Assembly: GCA_002346535.1 (NCBI GenBank)
Contig: DDZZ01000035.1
Span: 24,417 to 88,416 of the forward strand
DNA from: Opitutales bacterium UBA2995
GTDB taxonomy: Bacteria; Verrucomicrobiota; Verrucomicrobiia; Opitutales; UBA2995
Length of the DNA: 64,000 nucleotides
Direction: 5' to 3'
Part shown: one piece after another, positions 19,451 through 29,352 of the stretch
Position numbering within the stretch: the stretch's first letter is position 1
Layout: each line of letters begins with the position of its first letter
Translations under genes and position numbers: made by a program
Notes under the pieces: model-generated
What the model was told of the DNA's origin: nothing
The model's database searches: none
Seen by the model: only the letters and a program-made list of their open reading frames with translations

Positions 19451-19562
19451 CGTAAACGCCGATAATTCTAGGCCTTTCACAAAAAATTATTTGCCCAAGA
19501 TTGTCGGGGTAATAATCATTTTCTTTGCATTTTCCCGACGCTCTGCCTAAACCAACCTAATT

Positions 19563-20399
19563 ATGCAATCCATTGGCGAAAGACTTGAAGAAGCCCGCAA
19601 AAAAAAGGGCATATCAATTCGAGAAGTCACCGATGCAACAAAGATTAGAGGAGACTTCCTGGATTGCTTTGAAAAAGATAAATTCGATATCGGCATTCCG
19701 GATATCTATGTCCGAGGTTTTTTAAAAAACTATTCAAAGTTCCTCAATATCGACCCCGCAAAAATAATCACCGACTACAACGCTTTTAAACTCGGCCGCA
19801 GTAAAATATCTAAACGGGATCGAGGAGAACTGCTTGGCAGAGTGGACATGCCCGAAATCGGGCAGGAAACGGCAACAGTCGAACCAGAGGCTCTTCAGAC
19901 AGAAAATCTAGCTCCTCTCAGTTCCATTTCAGCTGGAACTACAGATTCGCACCTAGGGAGCGACGGACTTTCATCGGAACCAGAATCGGAAGTCGATTAT
20001 TCGCTTTATTGGAAGCTTGGGTTCGCAGTAGCCGCTGTTTTTGCCGTATTTATTTTGTTAGTATACGTGGTGTGGAACGTCATCAACAAGGAAAGCCCGG
20101 AAATCAATCTGGCTCTTGCAGAACCGCAAGTTGTGGACACGCCGCCCGTCCAGATTCTGGATTCACAAGAAGAGACTATTCGGCTCATAGCCTCGGGAAA
20201 TGTGCACGTACTGGTAATTGAAAAGAATTCTAATCAGCGCTTGTTCAGCGGCTCTATAGCAACTGGGGAAGAAGTGGATGTCACCAAAAGTGGTCCAGTC
20301 ACTATCGCATTCAGCGAAGGCAGAAACCTGAGTTATGTAAAGGGTGGTCAAAATTACACGCCTGATACAGTCGGGCTGGGCAGAATCTCTGTGCCCTGA
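19563..20399 (+). CDS. RodZ-like helix-turn-helix membrane protein
   Basis: 278 residues. N-terminal cytoplasmic HTH_25 domain at 1-80 (IGERLEEARKKKGISIREVTDATKIR...IYVRGFLKNYSKFL), one membrane helix at about 155-180 and an extracytoplasmic DUF4115-type beta domain (ETIRLIASGNVHVLVIEKN...). This is the architecture of RodZ, which links MreB filaments to the elongation machinery. Following ftsK it fits a cell division and shape set. Converges with the minus-strand gene at 20405, with 5 bases between stops. Confidence 0.85.
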   Translation: MQSIGERLEEARKKKGISIREVTDATKIRGDFLDCFEKDKFDIGIPDIYVRGFLKNYSKFLNIDPAKIITDYNAFKLGRSKISKRDRGELLGRVDMPEIGQETATVEPEALQTENLAPLSSISAGTTDSHLGSDGLSSEPESEVDYSLYWKLGFAVAAVFAVFILLVYVVWNVINKESPEINLALAEPQVVDTPPVQILDSQEETIRLIASGNVHVLVIEKNSNQRLFSGSIATGEEVDVTKSGPVTIAFSEGRNLSYVKGGQNYTPDTVGLGRISVP

Positions 20400-20404
20400 T
20401 TTAA

Positions 20405-21007
20405 CTACACGTTTGATTTCCAGCCTGAAGGCCCTTTGATTCCCACGGGGCTTCCCAATACCTCACTAACGAGAATAGCTTTTTTCTGTCCTAATGGATT
20501 GGAAAAATCCTTAAACAATTCGCGTTGAAGGGCTCCCCTTGGTACCATTGGAGCCATACTACTGGAATCCCATGATTCCCGAAGTGGTTTATATTTTATC
20601 TGCGCCTCAAGCTCCCGAACCTTTTTCATTTTCGCCTCCAGTTCACGCTTATGAGTATCGGCTGAATAAGCAGGTTTGGGAGCAGGAAACGGTGCTTGTC
20701 TCCTAACACGTCTGGCCGGCTTAAGTTCGGGTTGAGAAGTCACATAAGGCTGGGCAGGCTGCTGCGATTCTTGAGCCGGGGGTGGGGGTGGTTGCGCCCT
20801 TCCGATCCTTTCGGCAATCTTACGACGGATTTCCTCTTTTATCTCGGAAACACGTCTGGCTTCATCGGGATCGATTTCCTGACCGGATGGAGGCACATCC
20901 GGCTGATCGCCTTTACTCTTCTTCTGAGCAGCACTCCCTACAAAATAGAGAATCGCTATAATCAGGGGGATAACAACGTTATCCAGGTTATTGAGAACCC
21001 AATCCAT
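20405..21007 (-). CDS. Unknown membrane-anchored, coiled-coil protein in the FloA operon
   Basis: I do not recognise a family. 200 residues: one N-terminal membrane helix at about 8-25 (NLDNVVIPLIIAILYFVGSA), a charged segment RRVSEIKEEIRRKIAERIGRA likely to be helical, a Pro/Gln-rich linker near 70-100, and a second helical segment HKRELEAKMKKVRELEAQIK. It begins 12 bases after floA and is the last gene of the nfeD-nfeD-floA run, so it may be a partner or scaffold in the same membrane domains. Function unknown. Confidence 0.65.
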   Translation of the reverse strand: MDWVLNNLDNVVIPLIIAILYFVGSAAQKKSKGDQPDVPPSGQEIDPDEARRVSEIKEEIRRKIAERIGRAQPPPPPAQESQQPAQPYVTSQPELKPARRVRRQAPFPAPKPAYSADTHKRELEAKMKKVRELEAQIKYKPLRESWDSSSMAPMVPRGALQRELFKDFSNPLGQKKAILVSEVLGSPVGIKGPSGWKSNV

Positions 21008-21019
21008 TCGGTGAAACTA

Positions 21020-22066
21020 TTACGGAGTGTCCTCCGGTTTTGTTGTATCGGTAGAATCAGCACCGGAAATCGACTTTCTCATTGATGTATCGGACTGGAT
21101 GTTTTCCAGACGATAATAATCCATGATTCCTAAATTTCCGGCGCGGAAAGCCTCGGCAATTGCCAGGGGAACCTGAGCCTGGGCCTCGACAAGCTTGGCG
21201 TTCATTTCCTCGACTTTGGCTTTCATCTCTTGCTCCTGAGCAACAGCTGCGGCCCGGCGAATTTCAGCCTGGGCCTGGGCAATCTTCTTATTGGCCTCGG
21301 CTTGCGCTTCTTGCAACTGGGCTCCCACATTTTCTCCTACATCCACATCGGCGATATCGATGGAAAGAATTTCAAATGCGGTGCCTACATCCAAGCCACG
21401 ATTCAACACGTTCTGGGATATGGTGTCCGGGTTCTCCAATACATACTTGTAGGTCTCCGCCGAACCGATGGTGGTTACAATGCCTTCACCCACCCGGGCG
21501 ATGATGGTCTCTTCCTGGGCACTTCCTACGTAACGTTCCAAATTACTGCGAACGGTCACTCGCGCTCGCGCTTTCACCTGAACGCCGTCTTTGGCCACCC
21601 CGTCAATGGTGCTCTTGCCCTGGGTCTCAGCCGGGCAATCGATCACCTTTGGATTGATCGAGGTCCGGACAGCTTCCACGACGGATTTTTCAGTTCCTTT
21701 GGTTGCCAGGTCGATCACGGTGGCCTGATCCCAGTCAAGGGGAAGCCCGGCCTTTTTAGCGTTAATAAGAGCAAGGGTGGTTTGCATGATGTCGCCACCG
21801 GCCATGTAGTGCGTCTCCAAATTATCGATCGGAAGATCGATGCCGGCTTTCACGGCTGTGATTCTAGCGTCCACGATCAGGCTGTAGGGCAACTTCCGCA
21901 AATAACGCATGAAGACCAAATTCATCAAACCAACGGGCGCTCCCGAAGACATGGCCTTCAACCATACGCTGAGGAAGGAAAGGATAATAAAGCCTAAAAA
22001 GACTACTATGAGTATAACGATGATACTGGCGATTGTCATGCCAGTGATGCCAAGTATGGGTATCAT
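21020..22066 (-). CDS. floA: Flotillin-like protein FloA
   Basis: Bacterial flotillin that organises functional membrane microdomains. A membrane hairpin lies at about 8-30, followed by the FloA-specific GLMNLVFMRYLRKLPYSLIVDARI and MAGGDIMQTTLALINAKKAGL. The SPFH domain follows at ~130-240. The Ala/Glu-rich coiled coil (QLQEAQAEANKKIAQAQAEI) is at about 240-300. Its ATG overlaps the stop of the short NfeD gene by 4 bases, indicating translational coupling. NfeD and flotillin genes are linked across bacteria, which matches the order here. Confidence 0.95.
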   Translation of the reverse strand: MIPILGITGMTIASIIVILIVVFLGFIILSFLSVWLKAMSSGAPVGLMNLVFMRYLRKLPYSLIVDARITAVKAGIDLPIDNLETHYMAGGDIMQTTLALINAKKAGLPLDWDQATVIDLATKGTEKSVVEAVRTSINPKVIDCPAETQGKSTIDGVAKDGVQVKARARVTVRSNLERYVGSAQEETIIARVGEGIVTTIGSAETYKYVLENPDTISQNVLNRGLDVGTAFEILSIDIADVDVGENVGAQLQEAQAEANKKIAQAQAEIRRAAAVAQEQEMKAKVEEMNAKLVEAQAQVPLAIAEAFRAGNLGIMDYYRLENIQSDTSMRKSISGADSTDTTKPEDTP

Positions 22067-22527
22067 ATTTCTTTAACGATTAATTTTAAGTGTTCAGACC
22101 GCACCACTTTTACGGTGGTATTCTTTTTTATCAGACCGCCGTTGGATGCGGCTTCAAATACTTCATTCTCGACGTTTACTTTTCCCGAAGGGGCCATGGT
22201 CGTCAGTGCCACTCCTTGTTGACCTACCAACTCAGGGCGGCCAACGGGATTGGTCTTAGCTGTTTGGCGGTCCGCATGCTGAAAGTCTTTCCTGAAGGGT
22301 GAAACCTTCAGCAGTTTTATTTCGATGAAGAACAAGGCCAATCCTAGGAGTAATCCGCCGAGCAAAATAGCGGCGCTGCCCAAAATCCCCAATGTCTCAT
22401 ATGCCATGATCGATGAACCCACCAGAGAGATAACACCCAGCAAGCCGAGAATACCGCCCGGGGCGAAAAGTTCCAAAAAGAACAGGATAAATGCAAAAAT
22501 AAGGAGAAAAATTACCGTGGTCGTCAT
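22063..22527 (-). CDS. Short NfeD-family membrane protein
   Basis: 154 residues with three closely spaced membrane helices at about 4-70 (IFLLIFAFILFFLELFAPGGILGLLGVISLVG is the NfeD hallmark), then an OB-fold-like C-terminus with LVGQQGVALTTMAPSGKV and DTVKVVRSEHLKLIVKE-like ending. It lacks the protease domain of long NfeD. Short NfeD proteins partner with flotillins; here the gene overlaps floA by 4 bases and follows the long nfeD by 1 base. Confidence 0.87.
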   Translation of the reverse strand: MTTTVIFLLIFAFILFFLELFAPGGILGLLGVISLVGSSIMAYETLGILGSAAILLGGLLLGLALFFIEIKLLKVSPFRKDFQHADRQTAKTNPVGRPELVGQQGVALTTMAPSGKVNVENEVFEAASNGGLIKKNTTVKVVRSEHLKLIVKEI

Positions 22528-22528
22528 A

Positions 22529-24082
22529 TCAGTTCTTTCTATCTACTAGTAATGAATAACTTTTGTAGCCCACAACAGTTACTTTTTCGCCTTTTTTCAC
22601 TTTCCCGACGGAGATGGTAGCTTCGTATCGCTTCCCATCAATTTCAATTATCCCGATTGGACGCAGGTCAGTCACGACCAATCCTTCCGTGCCCACGTCG
22701 GGTAACTTGTCACCCTCGACATAGCGCCCACCTCCAGCGGTGACCATATCGGGATCGGCCACCGTGCTTTCAGCCATGATCCGTCTAAAAAATTGAGCCT
22801 TTGGCAGATACCGCCAAATTATGAAAAGGACAGCGGTGGCGATAGCCAGGCTGATCGCTAAGTTGTATGCGCCTTCTTCCAAGGATTCGAAATTTATTTT
22901 CCAGCCTTCCGAAGGAGCTCCGGGTTCCGGAACAACAGGCCAGACATCAGCCAGCGACCAGACCATAGCACCTAAAACACAAAGCACACCGAGTAATCCG
23001 AACACCATGACACCAGGCAGCAGAAAAAGCTCAACGGCTACAAAAACCATGCCTATTACCAGCAGAACTAAAGCTTCAAAACCAGCCAGGCCAGCTGAAT
23101 GATGTCCAAACAAGGCCACCAGGATAAAACTTACACCAAGTAACCCCAACAATCCAAAACTGGGAGTTTTTAATTCGACTACGAGCATCACTATTCCCAA
23201 TCCAAAGAGCACTGGAGTCAAAAAATCGATGTAGGAAGCTACCTCTTCCGACCAGGAGGCTTCAAATTCCGTTATCTCGATCTCCTCGGCTCCAAATCCA
23301 TATTTAAATATTTCCTCAATCGAATCCGCAATTCCTGCAGCAATTAACCGCTCGGGTGGATCGCCAAACGGAACCACCGCTTTGGATGCGGTTAAAGAAA
23401 GCAGCTCGCCCTTGGGACTTATAAGAATTCCGTCTTCAACAAACTCAAATTCTTTCTCCATCATCGCCTTGATGACATTGTTTCTAAGTTCCTTGTCCTG
23501 AGAGTAAGATTCAATGCGAGCGTCGAGGTAACTGTTGATCTTGGCCTGCATGGTTTCAGGAATTTCCTGCCCACTCGACGCAACGGCAGCAGCCGCACCC
23601 ATAATTCCAAGTTTAGAGAAATAAATGTAATCAGTAACCGACGAAATAATGGCACCGGCAGAAATCGCCTCGTCGTTAATGTAGGTAATGGTGATGCCTT
23701 CAAATTCATTGAGAATTTCCATTATTTCCAAGGTGATATCCAATCGGCCACCCGGCGTATCCATATCCAAAACTACCACGTCGACTCCGGCTGTCATGGC
23801 ATCCTTCAATGAACGCCGCAGAATATAAAGCACCGGATTCCCAATGTCTTTTTGAATAGGAATAACCGCCACCTTGAGCGACCCTTCTTCAGGAAGTTCA
23901 ATCCCTTCCAATGGCGAGATCAGTTCCTCCTTCGACAATCCGGACATATCTATTCCCTCAAATTCTTTGTAGGAATCTGAAGCATTTGAATCCTCTTTCT
24001 CAGCCTCATCCTCGGCAAATCCGATGGAGGGAATTAGCGAGGAAAACAGCCAAACGACTATGTAAAAGGGTAATCGGCTCAT
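22529..24082 (-). CDS. NfeD-family membrane serine protease, long form
   Basis: 517 residues. Signal peptide at 1-23, then a ClpP-class protease domain with DTPGGRLD near 107 and the serine region DEAISAGAIIS near 138, about five membrane helices at 270-430, and a C-terminal NfeD OB-fold (VGTEGLVVTDLRPIGIIEIDGKRYEA). Similar proteases cleave stomatin/flotillin-type proteins. It heads the operon with short NfeD and FloA and is divergent from the mutarotase gene with only 28 bases between starts, so the two promoters must overlap the opposing coding starts. Confidence 0.9.
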   Translation of the reverse strand: MSRLPFYIVVWLFSSLIPSIGFAEDEAEKEDSNASDSYKEFEGIDMSGLSKEELISPLEGIELPEEGSLKVAVIPIQKDIGNPVLYILRRSLKDAMTAGVDVVVLDMDTPGGRLDITLEIMEILNEFEGITITYINDEAISAGAIISSVTDYIYFSKLGIMGAAAAVASSGQEIPETMQAKINSYLDARIESYSQDKELRNNVIKAMMEKEFEFVEDGILISPKGELLSLTASKAVVPFGDPPERLIAAGIADSIEEIFKYGFGAEEIEITEFEASWSEEVASYIDFLTPVLFGLGIVMLVVELKTPSFGLLGLLGVSFILVALFGHHSAGLAGFEALVLLVIGMVFVAVELFLLPGVMVFGLLGVLCVLGAMVWSLADVWPVVPEPGAPSEGWKINFESLEEGAYNLAISLAIATAVLFIIWRYLPKAQFFRRIMAESTVADPDMVTAGGGRYVEGDKLPDVGTEGLVVTDLRPIGIIEIDGKRYEATISVGKVKKGEKVTVVGYKSYSLLVDRKN

Positions 24083-24110
24083 TGCCAGTAGTTAATCATG
24101 CTGGGGGCCT

Positions 24111-25112
24111 TTGGAAATGCAAGAGTCCTTAAATAATATTTCGAAAGTATTGGCAGCTAAAAAATTCGGATTATGGTTGAGGGGTATGCTTAGAAAAGAA
24201 ACCGGCCTGGGTCAGGAATTATTCAAATGGGAAATTGGCCCCTCAGAATTCCGAATGCTTCCACGCCAAGGCGCCAGGCTCATGTCCTGGGACCTGAGAC
24301 TTTCCGGCAATCAAAAAAGATCCGTAATTTTTTGGCCCGAAGAAGCCGATCAAGAAAACATCGCATATGTTCATGGCGGAAACCCCATCCTTTTCCCCTT
24401 TTCGGCAAGAACGTTTCACAAAGGAACTATCAAAACCTGGAAATCGCCGGATGGTGAAATCCGGGAAATGCCCATACACGGTTTTGCAAGAACCAGCAAA
24501 TTTGAAGTGGTATCGGTTGATGATAGCTCTATTTCCATGGCACTGAATTCGACTTCTGAAACCAAGATCTGCTATCCATTCGATTTCGAGTTTTTAGTCA
24601 CCTACCGTTTTGATATGCTCGCCCTGGAGGTTGAATTTAAGGTAAGTAATCTCGGAGAAGCCAAATTACCCTGGAGCGCCGGCCACCATTTTTATTTTTC
24701 ACTGCCTTGGCATAAGCAACTCTTAAGAGAAAATTACCGGATTCTTTTGCCCGGTTGTAAAAGCGTGTATCAAGCTGAGGACGGATCTTTGGCTCCAGCC
24801 GAATTTAAAGGAGGAGAAGCTTCAATGGATGATTCCACCCTGGTGGGTCGCATGCATTTCCGCCTCAAGGAAAACAAAATCAGGTTCGGCCTGAAATCCG
24901 GAGAAGAAGACATTGTAGTGGTGGTGTCCGACGCCGCCAAACCTCTTCCCGAAAAAACAGTCGTCACTTGGACGGAATCTGGGGACAGCCCATTCTATTG
25001 CATCGAGCCGTGGATGGGTCCACCCAACAGCCCAGAACATAAAACGGGTCTGCATTGGATTGAGCCAGGTGAGTCAGATAACTTCAAGATACGCATCTCC
25101 CTTGAAGAGTAA
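24111..25112 (+). CDS. Aldose 1-epimerase / hexose-6-phosphate mutarotase family protein
   Basis: 333 residues of the galactose mutarotase-like fold: FRMLPRQGARLMSWDLRLSG near 45, GGNPILFPFSAR near 88, then MPIHGFAR near 120 with the conserved histidine, WSAGHHFYFSLP near 195 and the C-terminal CIEPWMGPPNSPEHKTGLHWIEPGES. It would catalyse alpha-beta anomer interconversion of an aldose or sugar phosphate. Two in-frame ATGs (24111 and 24117) are possible starts. The 261-base gap after it, before the convergent ABC gene, holds no recognisable feature. Confidence 0.85.
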   Translation: MEMQESLNNISKVLAAKKFGLWLRGMLRKETGLGQELFKWEIGPSEFRMLPRQGARLMSWDLRLSGNQKRSVIFWPEEADQENIAYVHGGNPILFPFSARTFHKGTIKTWKSPDGEIREMPIHGFARTSKFEVVSVDDSSISMALNSTSETKICYPFDFEFLVTYRFDMLALEVEFKVSNLGEAKLPWSAGHHFYFSLPWHKQLLRENYRILLPGCKSVYQAEDGSLAPAEFKGGEASMDDSTLVGRMHFRLKENKIRFGLKSGEEDIVVVVSDAAKPLPEKTVVTWTESGDSPFYCIEPWMGPPNSPEHKTGLHWIEPGESDNFKIRISLEE

Positions 25113-25373
25113 AAAAAGCAATCGGGCACTTTCCTCAAGCCTTCGCAATGCTTTGGGGTAGAGGGCGCCTCACGGATTCGAGACGTCCATCTTGACGACT
25201 AAAAGGGGCGGGAGCGCACATGAGTAGGTGACTGAGCTGTGAGGGAGGAATAGTCGGCATGTCGGACCGAGGCTGTTTGTAACCCTGAAATTCAATCGGC
25301 CTAATTACAAAATGACCTGACCAACTCAAAAAAAATTTATTGCCCCTTCACAAACATCCGGTGAGAGCACCCT

Positions 25374-27941
25374 CTATTGTTCCTGACGTAATATTTGCAG
25401 TGGCGGTTGCCTGGTTATTCCCCGGCTGTTTAACAATCCAGTCAAAGTGGTTAACCCCATCATCACAAACATGCCGGTCAATACCACTTCCCAGCTGAAG
25501 GAAAACGGAAGCTTAAAAAGGAATTGCATCAAAGCCCAAGCAGCTGTTATCGAAAAAAATCCTCCAACAACCGAGGCCAAGAGACCCACAGACGCAAACT
25601 CGATGAGGAGAATTCTAGATATAGTCTTAGAATCTGCACCGAGTGTTCGCAGCAGTACACTTTCCTGAATGCGCTGGTAGCGACTCGTAATAATAGTGCC
25701 GGCCATCACCAGCAATCCGGCAAGAACAGTGAACAAAGCCATGAATTGGACCACCCAACTTATTTTGGACAAAATATCATCCACCGTAGAAAGGATTAGC
25801 CGAAGATCAATAGAGGAAACATTGGGGTAAGCCTGGATCAGATCCGATTGAACTTGCCCAGTTACCTGCGGATTAGGAGTTCGCGTGGCAATAATGAACA
25901 TGCTGGGCGCTTCCTCCAAAACACCCTTTGGAAAAACAAAAAAGAAATTAGCCCTTACCTGGTTCCAATCGACTTTGCGGATGCTGGAAATTTCAGCTTC
26001 GATAGGAAGTCCTTGAACATCAAATACAAGTCGATCGCCCAATACAACTTCCATGTCTTCGGCAAGTCCTTGAGAAATGGATACGGGGATCGGCTCCTCT
26101 TCAATAGAAGCTTCGGTCACAAAAGTTCCCGACACTACTTCTTCAGCGTCAGTAAGGTGATCCCGATAGGTCGACCGGTATTCACGTCGTAAAGTCCAAC
26201 TCTCAGGACCTTCGCGGCGATCTCCTCGATAACCCCGTCGAATCAATTCAGGAACGGGAGTACCTTTAAATTCGGAGATGCGCATCGAAACGATAGGAAC
26301 GGACTCAATAATCGGCATGTTATTATTCTCAATGATCTCATTCACGCCCTCCAGTTGAGAGGGCTGAATATCAAAAAAGATCATGTTTGAGGCGTCAACC
26401 CCACGATCGACAATAAGCTGCTTCAAAATCGCTTCCTTTGTAAGAAGGAGGGAAAGTACGATGATAAATCCAAGCACCAATGCGACGAGCATGAGCACTG
26501 TCCGATTATTTGGCCTGTACAGGTTGGCAATGCCGTAGCGCCAGGGAAACGGCAACTTGGCGGGGATAAATTTCCGAATGAGCCTTAAAAAGGCCCAGGC
26601 AACAACAACCAATAAAAGCAATACGCCAATCAAACCGCCCGAAAAGGCCAGGTTGATTTTCAGATTATTCGTTTGGGCAAATCCGAATCCAAACAGAAGC
26701 AATACCAACCCCCCGACTATGGCGTAGGCCCAAGGATCCTTTTTCATGGCTCCGGGATTTTCCACACCGGTTCTAAGCACCCGGAGAGGAGAAATCTTCC
26801 TCAAGGGCAGCAAGGGCAACAGCGTAAACAGAAAACAGACGACCCAACCAAATGCCAACCCGATTACCAGATCGAACCACGCAAACCTGGATTCCAATTC
26901 GAAGGGTAAAAAATCCTGAATAAAAACCGGTATCAGAAATTGGATGCCAGTTCCGATAAGAGAGCCGATCAATGCGGCGATCAATCCCAGTCCGCTTATT
27001 TGAACCAGAAATATGGATACGCTTAATTTGGACGGCGTGCCTAAGCAGCGCAGAATGGCAACCGTATCCAATTTCCCGGCCAGGTATACATGCACGGCAC
27101 CTGTCACCCCTACCCCTCCTAGAATCAGGGCCATAAAACCAACCAGGTTGAGAAGGTCAGTTACCGCCTGAAACGACTCAATAAGCTCGTCTCGTTCCTC
27201 CTCCACTGTATCGTAAGAAACTCTGTTTTCGCGAAAGAACCTTCGATCTCGTTCGAGATCCGATTGAATGTTAGACGGGTCATCCAGCTTTACATAGGCC
27301 CGACAGGAAACACGGCTGCCAAACTGCATAAGGCCGGTATCCTCCAAGTTCGACTTGGAGATATAGACCCTCGGCGCGACCCAACCAGTGAGGTTTGATT
27401 CACCCGGGATACGGTCAACGATCGCGATTACCTCAAAATAAATTTCACCTAACTTTACACGATCGCCAACGGAAACAGAAAACTGATAAAAAAGGCTTTC
27501 CTCCATCATCACATATCGACCCGAATGAAATTGATCCATCAGGTTTTCGGGCTGAGTTTCTAGCTCTCCGTAAAACGGAAATGCTTCTTCAAATGCCCGC
27601 ATGGATACAAGACGGCTGCCACCGTTGGATTCAAACAAGGCCATAGTCGACAAGCGCACTTCGTTGACGCGTTGACCTGGAAGCTCGTCGATGTAGTTTT
27701 CAACTTCCTCAGGGTAAACAGAGCGTGAGTAAAATTCGACGTCAGCTCCAAGCAGTTCCTTCGATTGCTCATTGATGGCATCCTCTATGTTTGAGCGGAA
27801 ACCCCGTATGGCCACCAGAGCTGAAAGGCCGAACACAATGGATAGTACAAACAAAACCAGTTTCAGCCGATTCCGCCGGCTATCACGCCAGCTCATCAAT
27901 AACGCCCACCTCCAACTAACATCTGCAGATGGCTCGCTCAC
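25374..27941 (-). CDS. FtsX-like ABC transporter permease, two-unit (YbbP type)
   Basis: 855 residues with about ten membrane helices. An N-terminal helix at 30-48 is followed by an extracytoplasmic MacB-like domain, three FtsX helices at ~260-385, two more helices at ~410-465, a second extracytoplasmic part with a middle helix, and a final three-helix FtsX block at ~725-840. This long form is the YbbP type that pairs with a LolD/YbbA ATPase. Its start overlaps the ATPase stop by 4 bases. Such pairs act on lipoproteins, toxins or envelope substrates; the substrate is unknown. Confidence 0.87.
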   Translation of the reverse strand: MSEPSADVSWRWALLMSWRDSRRNRLKLVLFVLSIVFGLSALVAIRGFRSNIEDAINEQSKELLGADVEFYSRSVYPEEVENYIDELPGQRVNEVRLSTMALFESNGGSRLVSMRAFEEAFPFYGELETQPENLMDQFHSGRYVMMEESLFYQFSVSVGDRVKLGEIYFEVIAIVDRIPGESNLTGWVAPRVYISKSNLEDTGLMQFGSRVSCRAYVKLDDPSNIQSDLERDRRFFRENRVSYDTVEEERDELIESFQAVTDLLNLVGFMALILGGVGVTGAVHVYLAGKLDTVAILRCLGTPSKLSVSIFLVQISGLGLIAALIGSLIGTGIQFLIPVFIQDFLPFELESRFAWFDLVIGLAFGWVVCFLFTLLPLLPLRKISPLRVLRTGVENPGAMKKDPWAYAIVGGLVLLLFGFGFAQTNNLKINLAFSGGLIGVLLLLVVVAWAFLRLIRKFIPAKLPFPWRYGIANLYRPNNRTVLMLVALVLGFIIVLSLLLTKEAILKQLIVDRGVDASNMIFFDIQPSQLEGVNEIIENNNMPIIESVPIVSMRISEFKGTPVPELIRRGYRGDRREGPESWTLRREYRSTYRDHLTDAEEVVSGTFVTEASIEEEPIPVSISQGLAEDMEVVLGDRLVFDVQGLPIEAEISSIRKVDWNQVRANFFFVFPKGVLEEAPSMFIIATRTPNPQVTGQVQSDLIQAYPNVSSIDLRLILSTVDDILSKISWVVQFMALFTVLAGLLVMAGTIITSRYQRIQESVLLRTLGADSKTISRILLIEFASVGLLASVVGGFFSITAAWALMQFLFKLPFSFSWEVVLTGMFVMMGLTTLTGLLNSRGITRQPPLQILRQEQ

Positions 27942-28615
27942 AGAGATTCAACGCCCTCCACAGCACCCTGATGGATCCTGAAAATGTGCTCGGTTTTACG
28001 AGCTAATTCAAGATTATGAGTAACTACTACCAAGGTCGTTCCAGCTTGCCGGTTGAGGTCGAACAGCAGATTTTCAACCACGCCGCTGGTATCCCCATCC
28101 AGATTGCCAGTCGGTTCGTCTGCAAAAAGGATAGAAGGCTCATGAATAAAGGCCCTGGCCAAAGCAACACGTTGTTGTTCACCGCCGGACAGTTGGACCG
28201 GATAATGATCTAATCGATCTCCCAGTCCGACCTGCTCCAAGAGCTCATAGGCTTGCTTTCTTTTTCCGGTTCTTCCTCGCAATTCCAATGGTACTAAAAC
28301 GTTTTCCAAAGCATTCAGGGACGGGATCAATTGAAAGTTCTGAAATACAAATCCAACTTCCTGGTTTCGAATCTCAGCTAACTCATCTTCCGTCGAGGAG
28401 TGCAAAGCATGGTCGTTGAGAAAAATTTCGCCACTGCTCGGTCGGTCCAGTCCAGCACATAAACCCAGCAAAGTGGTTTTGCCCGATCCCGATGGTCCGA
28501 GAATGGAACAGCGGCTCCCAGCCTGAATATCGAAAGTCACATCTTGCAGCACATCCACCTCATGGCTCTCCGTGGAAAAGGATTTACTGACGTTCTTTAC
28601 TTGAAGGATTTTCAT
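27938..28615 (-). CDS. LolD/YbbA-type ABC transporter ATP-binding protein
   Basis: 225 residues, the usual size. Walker A GPSGSGKTT at about 40-48, Q-loop region FVFQNFQLIPSLNALENV, signature LSGGEQQRVALARAF near 145, Walker B ILFADEPTGNLD and the switch histidine in VVTHNLELA. The sequence and the directly coupled FtsX-like permease place it in the MacB/LolD group. The divergent tesA-like gene starts 90 bases away. YbbA neighbouring a TesA esterase is also the arrangement in many Gram-negative bacteria, which supports the YbbA-YbbP-TesA reading. Confidence 0.92.
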   Translation of the reverse strand: MKILQVKNVSKSFSTESHEVDVLQDVTFDIQAGSRCSILGPSGSGKTTLLGLCAGLDRPSSGEIFLNDHALHSSTEDELAEIRNQEVGFVFQNFQLIPSLNALENVLVPLELRGRTGKRKQAYELLEQVGLGDRLDHYPVQLSGGEQQRVALARAFIHEPSILFADEPTGNLDGDTSGVVENLLFDLNRQAGTTLVVVTHNLELARKTEHIFRIHQGAVEGVESL

Positions 28616-28704
28616 TAATTAAGGTTCGCAAGGATTTATTTTTTAATGACTGGCATGCGTTTTGTGAATGAACTTAATCTCATAAGCTCTGTCATGAAGA
28701 TGCG

Positions 28705-29349
28705 GTGAAAAGTTTCAATTCAATCATTTGCTTAAGCGTGAGAGCGGTGTGGATGCTCACGCTGGTTACAATGGGGCTCCTCCCGCTCGCTGCAAAGAAA
28801 ACCATCGTATTCATGGGTGACAGCATCACTGCAGGCTATGGAATCGGAGACGACCAAGCCTTTCCAGCTCTCATTCAGGAAAAGCTGGATGAATTGGAAT
28901 TAGATTACACGGTGATCAATGCTGGGGTGAGTGGCGAAACTTCAGCAGGAGGATTAAACCGAATCAACTGGCTGCTGAAACGGCCCATTGACATTTTTGT
29001 ATTAGAACTGGGGGCCAACGACGGGCTACGTGGTCAGATGGTGGAGGCGACTCGTTCCAACCTGATTGAAATTCTGAACCGCGTACGAGAAAAATATCCA
29101 GCTGCTGATTTAATTCTGGCCGGCATGCAAGTTCCTCCAAGCATGGGACCGGATTACTCCAGTGCATTTAGATCTATGTTCGGCGAAGTCGCAGACTCCA
29201 CGGGCGCCCATCTGATCCCGTTTACCCTGGAAGGTGTCGGAGGTGTCGACGAACTGAATCTACCGGATGGCATCCACCCAAATCGAAAAGGTCATCAAAT
29301 GATTGTTGAGTTGGTCTGGAAACATGTAGAGCCCTTTCTCGAAAAATAA
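28705..29349 (+). CDS. tesA: TesA-like arylesterase / lysophospholipase, SGNH hydrolase
   Basis: Exported SGNH-family esterase. Signal peptide at about 1-28 (LTLVTMGLLPLAA), then block I GDSITAGYG, block II GVSGETSAGG, block III GANDGLRG, and block V DGIHPNRKGH with the catalytic Asp and His. 214 aa is normal. The start is a GTG; no in-frame ATG precedes it and the first ATG inside would remove part of the signal peptide. Divergent from the ybbA-ybbP-like pair, as in proteobacteria. An acyl-ACP thioesterase pseudogene follows only 3 bases after its stop. Confidence 0.9.
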   Translation: MKSFNSIICLSVRAVWMLTLVTMGLLPLAAKKTIVFMGDSITAGYGIGDDQAFPALIQEKLDELELDYTVINAGVSGETSAGGLNRINWLLKRPIDIFVLELGANDGLRGQMVEATRSNLIEILNRVREKYPAADLILAGMQVPPSMGPDYSSAFRSMFGEVADSTGAHLIPFTLEGVGGVDELNLPDGIHPNRKGHQMIVELVWKHVEPFLEK

Positions 29350-29352
29350 AGC

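Noticed and set aside
25135..25329. 64-codon minus-strand frame between mutarotase and the ABC permease
   Set aside because: No motif, convergent intergenic position, likely chance.
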